Source: Irpex lacteus (Eukaryota; Basidiomycota; Agaricomycetes; Polyporales; Irpicaceae). From it: a stretch of 10,091 bases of DNA. Position 1 is the first letter of the stretch, and each line of letters starts with the position of its first letter. Positions 1 through 6,764 of this stretch are shown here, piece after piece. Location of the stretch: positions 1 through 10,091 of the forward strand of contig MQVO02000317.1 of NCBI GenBank assembly GCA_001986395.2, read 5' to 3'. Both the position numbers and the translations under genes were made by a program. The notes under the pieces are model-generated. The model ran no database searches, had not been told where the DNA came from, and saw only the letters and a list, made by a program, of their open reading frames with translations.

Positions 1-17
1 AGGAATCTCCGATAAAA

Positions 18-56
18 GCAAATAAAGACAATCAATACTTTTTTAATTTAGGGGGG
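18..56. repeat. Short dispersed direct repeat, copy 1
   Basis: Positions 18-47 are identical to 698-727 (30 bp), and positions 29-56 are identical to 2259-2286 (28 bp, including a run of six G). The core is CAATCAATACTTTTTTAATT. Each copy sits where one gene remnant stops and unrelated sequence begins, as expected of a recombination or insertion junction. The identity is read directly; the junction interpretation is inference. Confidence 0.85.
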
Positions 57-385
57 GTGTCAAGACGAGTACCATTTGCATCAATCCGAATATAATATAT
101 TTTACTTTTATCTATATAATCGGCAGGGTATTCTCTATCAAGAATAGTATTATGTATTATTTTAGCTATATTTTTATATTCTTCGAGTTTATAGATATAT
201 TATATAATACTAGAACACAACGCCCATTTTCATGTAAGATGTTGGAATGTATTTATAATTCTTTCTACGTATGCATCAGATATATTATTATGTCTATGTA
301 TAACAGTAAAATCTTGTTTTTCATTTTCAATAACTCTTTGTATAATTTCTAGATAACAGATAAAAGTATAGAATGGTTTATAAAT
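32..385 (-). pseudogene. Broken unidentified reading frame
   Basis: On the minus strand one frame runs from just after a TAG at 388-386 to a TGA at 34-32, interrupted by TGA (232-230) and TAA (202-200). Between the stops it looks protein-like, with mixed charged and hydrophobic residues such as IENEKQDFTVIHRHNN and DYIDKSKIYYIRIDANGT, and it keeps one frame throughout. I do not recognise the family. A relic of a linear mitochondrial plasmid gene or an intronic ORF is possible, but no diagnostic motif is visible. If UGA were read as tryptophan the first stop would vanish but the TAA would remain. Its 3' end lies inside the short dispersed repeat at 18-56, which suggests truncation there by recombination. 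Confidence 0.35.
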
Positions 386-422
386 CTATCCAAAAAATAG
401 GCTCTTTGTTGGAAGTACTTTT

Positions 423-723
423 TTAATTTATCCTTTTTATTACCTTAACTTCTATTAAATTACTGTTATTTGATAGAAGAATAACTAATTCTAAACCCAA
501 TAATATTAATTCCTCATTAGAGAGATATAGATTGTTTTCACTACGGTACTCTAAAAATTTACATTCATTACTTATTACTCCACTTTCTAAATCTTTATTA
601 TACTTTTCTATACATACCAGTTCACTGCTGAGTACTACCAACAACACTTCTAACACATGCACTAGAAATACTTTACTGAGACTGAGATTTTGTTGATGCA
701 AATAAAGACAATCAATACTTTTT
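423..723 (-). CDS. Open frame without ATG, unidentified
   Basis: A minus-strand frame stays open for about 100 codons from just after a TAA at 726-724 to a TAA at 425-423. It has no in-frame ATG; the only start-like codon near its beginning is TTG at 701-699. The product is leucine- and valine-rich near the N end (KVFLVHVLEVLLVVLSSELV), charged in the middle, and leucine-rich again towards the end (NEELILLGLELVILLSNN). I do not recognise it. Its upstream end runs into the 30-bp repeat shared with 18-47, so it is more likely the 3' part of a gene cut off by recombination than a complete gene. Confidence 0.3.
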
Positions 724-762
724 TAATCTACTTAAAATAAAATTAAATAAATTACACAGTCT
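698..762. repeat. Mosaic repeat joining two repeat families
   Basis: Positions 698-727 match 18-47 exactly (30 bp), and positions 727-762 match 1558-1593 exactly (36 bp). The two matches abut at position 727, so this locus is a hybrid of two sequences found separately elsewhere in the window. Its first part is the start of the unidentified minus-strand frame and its second part forms the 3' end of the nad4 central fragment. This is the expected trace of recombination between short repeats. Confidence 0.85.
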
Positions 763-975
763 TTCTTTCTTTTTAATCTTATTCCCCTTTCTCCTACTTT
801 AATAAGTAGACCTGATGATACAAAACCATGAGCTACTGATAATACTAAACTACCAGTTAAACCTGTGATACTATAAGAGAATATACTTAATATACATACA
901 GCCATATGAGATAAAGAACTCTAAGCTACTATAACTATCAGATCAGTTTGTCTTAATGTTATTATAGGTGCCCTA
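732..975 (-). pseudogene. nad4: nad4 fragment, central part (complex I subunit 4)
   Basis: Read on the minus strand from about 975, the frame gives TLRQTDL, then SSLSHMAVCILSIFS, then TGLTGSLVLSVAHGFVSSGL. This matches the conserved central membrane core of NADH-ubiquinone oxidoreductase chain 4, where fungi have T(I/L)RQxDLK...AYSSxSHM followed by a G-rich helix and AHGFVS. Chain 4 is one of the proton-pumping membrane subunits of complex I. The tyrosine normally before SS is replaced by a TAG stop at 923-921. After VSSGL the match fades and the frame ends at TAA 734-732, inside the direct repeat at 727-762. Only about 50-60 recognisable residues of a protein that is normally near 480 are present. 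This is a dead fragment, in the order and strand expected relative to the other nad4 piece at 1940-2254. Confidence 0.8.
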
Positions 976-999
976 ATTAAAATTTAATTAAATTTTAAT
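976..999. repeat. Perfect 24-bp A+T palindrome
   Basis: The 24 bases are their own reverse complement, with ATTAAAATTTAA as each half. The palindrome begins next to the upstream edge of the nad4 central fragment. The same 12-base arms, separated by an extra TTTAA, recur at 5961-5989 inside a hairpin element, again preceded by CT and followed by AAT. Confidence 0.8.
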
Positions 1000-1032
1000 A
1001 ACCCCTACCAAAATAATTAAATAATTTATTAA

Positions 1033-1058
1033 GCCACTAGCCACTAAAGTGGAGTGGA
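1033..1058. repeat. GC-richer hairpin with AGCCACT motif
   Basis: Two CCACT blocks (1034-1038, 1041-1045) face two AGTGG blocks (1048-1052, 1053-1057), giving a compact foldback in an A+T-rich surround. The AGCCACT word recurs in hairpins inside rnl (about 4178-4184) and just after rnl (5689-5695), so it may mark a small GC-cluster family. Confidence 0.5.
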
Positions 1059-1091
1059 GAGTGATTACAATAAACTATTATTCTTTTGAAG

Positions 1092-1444
1092 AGTTAAATA
1101 AATAGAGTAGGGAAAAGAGTTAAATAATTATAAAAATATTATTCTAAGATTATTTATTATTAATCGCTAGCTCCCTTTAAATTCTTTAACTTTACTCATC
1201 TTTGAGAGAACAAACATTAATTTATTTTAATTGTTTAATTAAATTTATTCTTATTCTAACAATCCCCCAAAAAACTAATTAGAATGAATTCTAATTCCTA
1301 GTGTTTTTGGGACTCTGATTCTTTAGTTATTATTTGTAAGTTAATTGGAGGGAGGACACAAGGGGGAATCCCTCTAGTACTAATCTTAACTCTTTGGAAC
1401 CCAAGTTAATTGGAGGGAGGACACTCAGTTAAATAAATAGAGTA
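1092..1444. repeat. Two interleaved direct-repeat pairs
   Basis: A 22-bp sequence containing TTAATTGGAGGGAGGACAC occurs exactly at 1338-1359 and 1403-1424. An 18-bp sequence, AGTTAAATAAATAGAGTA, occurs at 1092-1109 and 1427-1444. No gene is visible between about 1000 and 1557; this stretch holds only these repeats, a GC-richer hairpin and one hairpin element. Confidence 0.75.
1265..1311. repeat. Hairpin element (ACTAGTT family), copy in nad4 debris
   Basis: The left arm starts CCCCAAAAAACTAATTAGAA and the right arm ends CTAGTGTTTTTGGG. The centre AATTAGAAT-GA-ATTCTAATT is a perfect inverted repeat with a 2-base spacer. The form matches the other copies in the window: C-run, A-run, CTAG core, complementary T-run, G-run. 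Confidence 0.8.
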
Positions 1445-1557
1445 TTTATTATCCTTTAGGTTAAAGAGAATTAGAATAAATAATAAGATAGCTATTTACT
1501 TAGTCTATCCATATTCCACAAAGGGTATTAGTTAGAATTATATTGTTAAATAGACCC

Positions 1558-1593
1558 TCTACTTAAAATAAAATTAAATAAATTACACAGTCT
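1558..1593. repeat. 36-bp direct repeat, second copy
   Basis: Identical to 727-762. The first part, TACTTAAAATAAAAT, occurs a third time at 1938-1952, where it forms the 3' end of the nad4 N-terminal fragment. All three copies therefore lie at or near ends of gene fragments. Confidence 0.85.
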
Positions 1594-1602
1594 GTACCCT
1601 AA

Positions 1603-1626
1603 AATAATTCTAACTAGTTTTTTTGG
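1603..1626. repeat. Half hairpin element (right arm only)
   Basis: The run AATTCTAACTAGTTTTTTTG is the right-hand arm of the ACTAGTT hairpin family. A degenerate partner, AGTTAGAATTAT, lies about 60 bases upstream at 1530-1541, with the 36-bp direct repeat in between. This looks like an element opened by insertion or recombination. Its T-run joins directly to the homing-endonuclease fragment. Confidence 0.6.
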
Positions 1627-1943
1627 ATGGTAGTAGGATTTACTATTGCTGAAGGATCCTTCCATATTAAGTCCAACGGTGATTTCTGTTTTAGTCTGAA
1701 GCAACGTCCACATCTAGTACTGTTTGAAGCACTGCGGCTACTATTTAACACTCGTGTAAAGATTCACACATCAGATGGTTATAATACTTTGGTTATGACT
1801 TCACTACGGGATCTGACAACAGTGGTTACTTTCTTCTATTCTCCGGGCTTCACCCTCTGACAGGACTGAAGCTTCACAGCTACATGCGGTGGATCGAACA
1901 AATGAAGGTAATTATTAATAAAAAGAATAGGGGAGGTACTTAA
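1618..1943 (+). pseudogene. Frameshifted LAGLIDADG homing endonuclease fragment
   Basis: The frame reads W-M-VVGFTIAEGSFHIKSNGDF..., containing a LAGLIDADG-type motif (GFTIAEGSF, with the acidic residue E of the AEG triplet kept) at residues 4-12 from the ATG at 1627. The following residues have the usual shape of the second repeat of a double-motif enzyme. Near 1845 the frame is lost: the first frame hits TGA at 1858-1860, while the neighbouring frame continues GLHPLTGLKLHSYMRWIEQM, typical of the C-terminal end of this family, and ends at TAA 1941-1943. The fragment is about 105 codons against about 250-300 for a full enzyme, so it lacks the first half. Such enzymes are normally encoded in group I introns and cut intron-less target sites. 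No group I core is recognisable here, and the fragment lies on the opposite strand to the flanking nad4 pieces, so it is not simply the intron ORF of that gene. Confidence 0.8.
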
Positions 1944-2254
1944 AATAAAATATCAAAAAGAAGAATATCTAGCACTACAAATATAGCAATTATAAATGCA
2001 GGTACATTATGATATACATTATTCCAACTAGCTAGTACATAGATAGGCGTTATAAAGGTAGTAAGTATAACTATGTATAGATTAATGGCTCCATATGTAG
2101 ATGACAATAAGGTAACATAATCCTCTACTGCTTTATATTAACTTAAAGAAATATAGAAGGAATACCATATCTGTAGTGATAGAATTAATACTACTGTAGA
2201 GATAGTTAGGGTAATATAATTAGCATAGACCTTCACAACTATAAAGCTTTCCCC
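1940..2254 (-). pseudogene. nad4: nad4 fragment, N-terminal part
   Basis: On the minus strand the frame gives a membrane helix ending LSLQIWYSFYISLS, a TAA stop (2140-2138), then YGAINLYIVILTTFITPIYV, LASWNNVYHNVPAFIIA and FVVLDILLFDILF before TAA at 1942-1940. This follows the fungal Nad4 order: a hydrophobic helix, the YGVDGISL-FILLTTFLTPI block, ILASWNxI, AFII and VLDLLLFYIFFE. The normal VDGIS is degraded to AINLY, and several residues between AFII and FVVLD are missing. The frame stops exactly where the essential glutamate after LFYIFF would be expected, inside the short repeat TACTTAAAATAAAAT. The fragment is dead. The central part lies about 1 kb away at 732-975 in the order expected for a minus-strand gene, and the region between the two in the protein is absent from the window. 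Confidence 0.8.
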
Positions 2255-2258
2255 CCTT

Positions 2259-2286
2259 CAATCAATACTTTTTTAATTTAGGGGGG
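2259..2286. repeat. Short dispersed direct repeat, copy 3
   Basis: Identical over 28 bp to 29-56, including the run of six G. It lies just outside the upstream end of the nad4 N-terminal fragment, marking an edge of the rearranged block. Confidence 0.8.
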
Positions 2287-2287
2287 A

Positions 2288-2497
2288 GTGGTTACTATGG
2301 ATACCAAATCTGGAAGAAATTTGTGTACATACAGAATCAATAAACAATCTGCCTCTCGGCTCCTGGTACTCTTTGAAGTCCCACACTTCGTCGGGGAGCT
2401 GTTAAATTTAAGCCGAATTTTAATAGATAACCCAAATAAAAATAAATTAATAAAACAAAAAACTTTTTTTAATAATAAAGAATCGATGACAATATAG
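2288..2497 (+). other. Short open frame of unknown nature (69 codons)
   Basis: An ATG-started frame begins one base after the direct repeat at 2259-2286 and ends at TAG 2495-2497. Its first two thirds use G+C-richer codons (CTC, CTG, GTC) than cox2 does, resembling the nearby LAGLIDADG fragment, and it shares LVLFE with that fragment. This makes a piece of an intronic ORF possible. The last third is low-complexity lysine/asparagine. No family is recognised, and chance openness cannot be excluded. Confidence 0.2.
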
Positions 2498-2823
2498 TTA
2501 ACATCAAATAGTATTTTAAAGGAGTTATTTAAGGATAACTAGCAAATTTATAAAAAAGGAGGTATAAAACCAAAAGCCACTGTCCAATATCCTCTATCCT
2601 CTATCATCTTTAGGGGGGAGGGGCTGGACGGAATAAATAAAGTGGCGATCCTAAGGGAAACCTTTATATTTAAACTTCCTGAAGTAAACCATTTCAGTAA
2701 GGAAAGGAAAGGAAATCAACCGAGACTCCGAGAGTAATGGTGAGTGAAATCGGATTAGCCTAAAAGATAATTTTTTACAATTAAAGTAATAATAAAAATA
2801 TTTTATAGTATTTATCTTATGTA

Positions 2824-2856
2824 CCTTTTTATTTATTTAATAATAAAAAAAAAGGG
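2824..2856. repeat. Pyrimidine/purine hairpin inside rnl domain I
   Basis: CCTTTTT is followed after an A+T spacer by a long A-run and GGG, forming a foldback. Similar CC-T-run / A-run-GG hairpins occur at 4348-4372, 6241-6264, 7073-7103 and 7602-7650. It lies in a variable part of rnl domain I. Confidence 0.5.
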
Positions 2857-3239
2857 AAGAAATATTAAATAAATAAGTATGAATAAAGTAACCAAAGAAG
2901 GTGAAAGTCCTGTGTAATTAAAAAAATTATCGAATATTAAATTAATATTCTAATAAAAATATAAAGTACGATGAGAGTTAACTTGTCGGAATATAGGGGA
3001 ACCATCCTCTAAGGCTAAGTATTATAAATTTAGCGATAGTGAAAAGTACTGTGAAGGAAAAGTTGAAAAAGTAATGTTATAGACATTGTGAAATAGTCTG
3101 AATTAGTAACTCTATAAGCAGTCGAAGTTTTTTAAAATGACGGCGTACCTTTTGCATAATGGGTCAGCAAGTTAATGGGAGTAGCAAGGTTAAAAGCCCT
3201 AGCGAAAGCGACTGGACATAAAATTTAATTAGTAAAACC

Positions 3240-3288
3240 CCCCAAAAAAACTAGTTAGAATTATTTATAATTACTAGTGTTTTTGGGG
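3240..3288. repeat. Hairpin element (ACTAGTT family) within rnl
   Basis: The left arm is CCCCAAAAAAACTAGTTAGA and the right arm TTACTAGTGTTTTTGGGG, separated by a short A+T loop. It lies in a variable part of rnl after the conserved GCGAAAGCGACTGG block and before GACCCGAAGCTAGGTGATC, so it would be part of the primary rRNA transcript. Its flanks fit an insertion tolerated in an expansion segment. Confidence 0.85.
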
Positions 3289-4165
3289 TATTAACTAAAT
3301 TAGTGTTGGATAAGTTACTTCTATTAGACCCGAAGCTAGGTGATCTTCCCTAGACCAGATTTTAATCTTAAATGATGAATGGATCGAACGGGTGAATGTT
3401 GCATAATTCTCCGATGAGTTTAGGGAAGCGGTGAAATGCCAATCTGACCTAGTGATAGCTGGTTTTCTACGAAACATATGTAGGTATGACATCTATACAA
3501 AATTTATGAAGGTACAGCACTCAATTCCAAATAAATTATAATTTTTAATTATAATCAATGTTTAAGTTGCGGGGACGTAAAAATCTTACCAATGGAAGAG
3601 AATCTCGGAATTACATAAATTGATGATAGATATTCAGACTACTCATGCTAAGGTGGGTAGTCAAGACGGAAACAGCCGAGAACACGAATCAAGGTCCCAA
3701 ATGATTATTAAGTGAAATTAAGGTAGTAGCAAAATTGAACGCAACTGTAAAGTGAGCCTGGTAGTCGCTATCTTTTAATGACCGTTTGTAACAACGTATC
3801 AGTCTTCAGAATGTCGCACCGAAAATTTAACGGGTCTTAAATAATCAACCGATATCGTGTTGCTTTAGAATAGTCAAATAATTCTATTCTAAATCTAGGT
3901 AGTAGAACATTCAGGAAACCTGAAATTAAATAGTGTTTCATTATTTATAGGATACTGAAGAGATAATGCTGACATGAGTAACGTAAAAAGAAGTTATAAT
4001 ACTTCTCGCCGAATACGAAAGGGTTATAAGGAAAGGTTAAACCTCCTTATGTTAATGCGGCCTCTAAGGTTCAAAACCAATGTTTTGACTGATGAGTTTA
4101 AAACCTAAAGTTCTTTTTGAACCGGGAAAATAAAGTTTTTTTTAAATTAAATAGTAATCTTTACT

Positions 4166-4200
4166 GCCCCTGCCTTAAGCCACTGGCTTTGGGCAAGGGG
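4166..4200. repeat. GC-rich double hairpin within rnl
   Basis: CCCCTGCC (4167-4174) pairs with GGCAAGGGG (4192-4200) apart from one bulge, and its loop holds a second hairpin, AAGCC-ACT-GGCTT (4177-4189). It sits in a variable region before the conserved CGACACAGGTTCGTAGGTAG block. It resembles the GC clusters known from fungal mitochondrial DNA in being a small GC-rich foldback in A+T-rich surroundings. Confidence 0.6.
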
Positions 4201-4347
4201 AACAATTATTATTTTATTTTTAATTTTAATCTACCGTACCCTAAACCGACACAGGTTCGTAGGTAGAGTATACCAAGGCGTAGAGCTAAAAGTTGTTAAG
4301 GAACTCGGCAAGTTCTCTAAAGTTAGACGATAAGAGGAACCTATTAC

Positions 4348-4372
4348 CCTTTTTTTTTAATTCTTAAAAAGG
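4348..4372. repeat. Pyrimidine/purine hairpin within rnl domain IV
   Basis: CC plus a T-run, AATTCTT, then an A-run plus GG form a short foldback between conserved rnl blocks (GGAACTCGGCAAG before and GACTGTTTACTAAAAACACA after). It is the shortest copy of the pyrimidine/purine family. Confidence 0.45.
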
Positions 4373-5688
4373 ATATAGGTGGCACAAAATCGGAGGCCCC
4401 GACTGTTTACTAAAAACACAATTCAGAGCAATGATTAATATCATAGTATTCTGGATGAAACTTGCCCAATGCCAAATAAATAAGAGAGGTGATAGGATAA
4501 CTATTACTAATCAAATCAATGGTTAATAGCGGTCTTAACTATGAGGATCCTAAGGTAGCAAAATAAATTGGCCATTAAATGTGGTCCGGTATCAATAGTT
4601 TAACGATGGTCTCACTGTCTCTACAACTTGCTCAGTGAAATTGAATTACCCGTGCAGATGCGGGTTACCTCCAGGTGGACGGGAAGACCCTATGCAGCTT
4701 TACTGTAGTTAGTCATCATGTTAATCAAACCTTAGTATGAAGTGATTAGGGATGTCGATAGACGAAAGGTGAGATACCTTAAGACTTTGGTTTCAGATTA
4801 AATTTACCTCTTATTTAATAGATAGAGAGATAGTTGACTAATGGGCAGTTTGACTGGGGCGGTCGCTTTTGAAAGAGTATCAAAATGCATCCATAGTTTT
4901 AATTAAAAAAAATATAAGACGCTTATATACAGACATATAAAATCAATTTGTTATTAAAATTGATGATTATTTATTATTTATATTAAAAATTTTTAAGGTA
5001 TAGCTAGATTTTTGAAAGGAGATCAATCAACCAGTGATAAAGGTTGTAATGGCGTAATGGCTAGAGCATGCTTAACTGATAGACTTAGAAGTCGGACAGA
5101 TACGTAAGTAGGGCATAGTGACCCCTCGCTATATTATGGAATAGACGGGGATCAATCGATAAAAGTTACGCTAGGGATAACAGGCTGATAGCTGGTGAGA
5201 GTACACATTGTCCCAGCTGTTTGGCACCTCGATGTCGACTCAACCTATCCTCCGGGGGCAAAAGCTCGGAAGGGTTCGGCTGTTCGCCGATTAAAAGGTT
5301 ACGCGAGTTGGGTTTAATACGACGTGAGTCAGTATGGTCCCTATCTTCTGGAGGGATAAATAGTAAAAAGGGAGAGACCTTCTAGTACGAAAGGATCAAT
5401 AGGCTGTGTTTCTATAGTGTACCAATTGTTGAAATAATTGCATAAAAAATTAAAAATGCATAGTTGGGTAGCCACAAACATATTAGATAAGTGCTGAAGG
5501 AATAAATGCACGAAACTATCCCCTAGATACTATCATTAAAATATCTTTAGTATATTTTAATTTTTTAAGAAATAGAACATTTCTTGATAGGATGTAAATG
5601 TAAGTACTGTAAAGTATTAAGTTTAACATTACTAATTTATTAAATAGACTATATGCTCAATTATTGTCAATAAAAAATCTTTCAGCCC

Positions 5689-5711
5689 AGCCACTTTCTG
5701 GTAGAGTGGCT
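5689..5711 (+). terminator. Hairpin just downstream of rnl (candidate 3' processing site)
   Basis: AGCCACT (5689-5695) pairs perfectly with AGTGGCT (5705-5711) around a 9-base loop, about 40 bases after the estimated rnl 3' end. A T-rich run follows. The stem is read directly; a role in 3' processing or stability is inference. Confidence 0.4.
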
Positions 5712-5911
5712 TATTCTTTTGTTTTATAAAAAAAAGGGAGTTAGTAATAAATTTTATTTTAATTTAAAGTTAAGATATTAAAAAGGGAACAGATGATTCT
5801 TATATAATAGTTTAAACTAAATCATAAATTAAATCTTAATATTCATATTTTCAATATAATTGTAATCCTATTGCTTTATTGTCATTGCTGGATCTATAGT
5901 TTAATCATCCA

Positions 5912-5939
5912 CCCAAAAAAACTAATTATTTCTAATTCC
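5912..5939. repeat. Truncated hairpin element, left half
   Basis: These 28 bases are identical to 7736-7763, the left part of the complete element before cox2. The rest of the element is missing here: after TTCC the sequence switches directly into another element (5942-6026), so this copy was apparently interrupted by it. Confidence 0.75.
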
Positions 5940-5941
5940 AT

Positions 5942-6026
5942 TCCAAAAAACTAGGCTCTAATTAAAATTTAATTTAATTAAATTTTAATAATCGCGGATG
6001 AAAGAATTATAACTAGTTTTTTGGGG
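5942..6026. repeat. Inverted hairpin element with enlarged loop
   Basis: The left arm, TCCAAAAAACTAGG, and the right arm, TTATAACTAGTTTTTTGGGG, are swapped relative to other copies: here the CTAGG arm comes first and the CTAGTTATAA arm last. The element therefore lies in the opposite orientation. The loop is enlarged to about 50 bases and contains the A+T palindrome arms ATTAAAATTTAA...TTAAATTTTAAT (5961-5989) and a short ATCGCGGATG segment. It abuts the truncated element at 5912-5939. Confidence 0.7.
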
Positions 6027-6240
6027 AAGAATACATAAAATTAAATAAAATATTATAAATAAAAATAATTAAATAAATATATTTTAATTTAAGTTATATC
6101 TAAATAAAAAAAAGTATTTAATTATATAAGAGAGTATAAATTTTACTAAAATAATTTATTAAAAAAAATAAAGATATAAAAACATAAAATAATTATTAAT
6201 ATATACAATCTCTCTTCTTACTAACTATAATTCTCTCTAC

Positions 6241-6264
6241 CCTTTTTTTAATTAAATAAAAAGG
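6241..6264. repeat. Pyrimidine/purine hairpin
   Basis: CCTTTTTTT-AATTAAAT-AAAAAGG foldback in the spacer between rnl and trnM. It belongs to the same loose family as 7073-7103. Confidence 0.5.
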
Positions 6265-6296
6265 AGAAAACTATAATAATTTATTAAAAATAGAAG

Positions 6297-6326
6297 AAAA
6301 ACTAGGTAATTTAGATTCTAGTTTTA
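6297..6326. repeat. Small degenerate foldback
   Basis: AAAAACTAG and CTAGTTTT lie about 14 bases apart immediately before the complete element at 6333. They look like a reduced ACTAG-family hairpin lacking the C- and G-runs. Confidence 0.4.
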
Positions 6327-6332
6327 AAATAA

Positions 6333-6381
6333 CCCCACAAAAACTAGTTAGAATTAATTATAATTCCTAGTTTTTTGGGGG
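6333..6381. repeat. Hairpin element (ACTAGTT family)
   Basis: The left arm is CCCCACAAAAACTAGTTAGA and the right arm TAATTCCTAGTTTTTTGGGG. The left arm carries TTAG where the right arm carries only the complement of GG, giving the same asymmetry as most copies, with the GTTAG arm first. Confidence 0.85.
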
Positions 6382-6706
6382 ATCTGTGAAGATTATTATT
6401 ATATATTGGATATTAAGATTAAAAAAGGTTTATTAATATCTATTAACGATAGTAAAATAGCTATAAATGATAGTAAAATATAAGAGAGTATAACTTAAAC
6501 CAAGTCTCTCATTTTCATTATATTTTGAAGTAAGGAAAGAGTAATAAGATTTCAGCAAGTAATAAGATATATCCAAGTTTAAGATCTATGAAAGTTTAAT
6601 AGGAGACTAGTAAGACTTAAAGGTGTGGGTGGAAAGGGATAGTTCCATCGATAAAGAGGAAGGCATGTGTAATAAACAAGGAATGAATATTATAAATCCA
6701 AACAAT

Positions 6707-6764
6707 CCACCAAAAAACTAGTTATAATTAATTCTACCGCGATAGCGACCCTAGTTTTTTGGGG
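6707..6764. repeat. Hairpin element with GC-containing loop
   Basis: The left arm CCACCAAAAAACTAGTTATA is followed by a loop holding ACCGCGATAGCGACC, in which CGC-GATA-GCG can form a small hairpin, and a right arm CTAGTTTTTTGGGG. A related CGCGG string is found in the loop of the element at 5942-6026, so loops may be shared cargo. Confidence 0.8.

Larger units (their letters stand above)
2521..5650 (+). rRNA. rnl: Mitochondrial large-subunit ribosomal RNA
   Basis: Conserved 23S-like blocks appear in the right order. They are AAGGAAATCAACCGAGACTC (domain I, about 2710), GGGGAACCATCCTCTAAGGC (about 2997), GCGTACCTTTTGCATAATGG (about 3144), ATAGCTGGTT (about 3457), AACTGTTTACTAAAAACACA-type sequence (about 4402), the helix 69 region with TCCTAAGGTAGCAAA (about 4548), GGACGGGAAGACCCTATGCA (about 4677), CGCTAGGGATAACAGGCTGA of the peptidyl-transferase centre (about 5169) and the sarcin-ricin loop AGTACGAAAGGA (about 5384). 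The AAGTGCTGAA...GCACGAAAC block lies near 5490. The core reads straight through the sites that often hold introns, including the omega site, so no intron is seen there. Ends are estimates: TATTTAA at 2526-2532 can pair with TTAAATA at 5640-5646 as the terminal helix, and the first about 110 bases are very divergent. Variable regions carry a hairpin element (3240-3288), pyrimidine/purine hairpins (2824-2856, 4348-4372) and a GC-rich double hairpin (4166-4200). The product forms the catalytic core of the mitoribosome. Confidence 0.95.

Noticed and set aside
230..232. In-frame TGA taken as evidence that UGA encodes tryptophan
   Set aside because: The same frame also has a TAA, and the intact cox2 uses only TGG for tryptophan, so there is no support for the altered code here.
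152..352. 66-codon plus-strand open frame
   Set aside because: It is antisense to the more protein-like broken minus-strand frame, rich in F, I and Y from A+T composition, and has no motif.
3295..3492. 65-codon minus-strand open frame
   Set aside because: It lies wholly inside conserved rnl sequence and is a chance frame.
5160..5200. Intron at the classical rnl omega site
   Set aside because: The sequence CGCTAGGGATAACAGGCTGA reads through without interruption.
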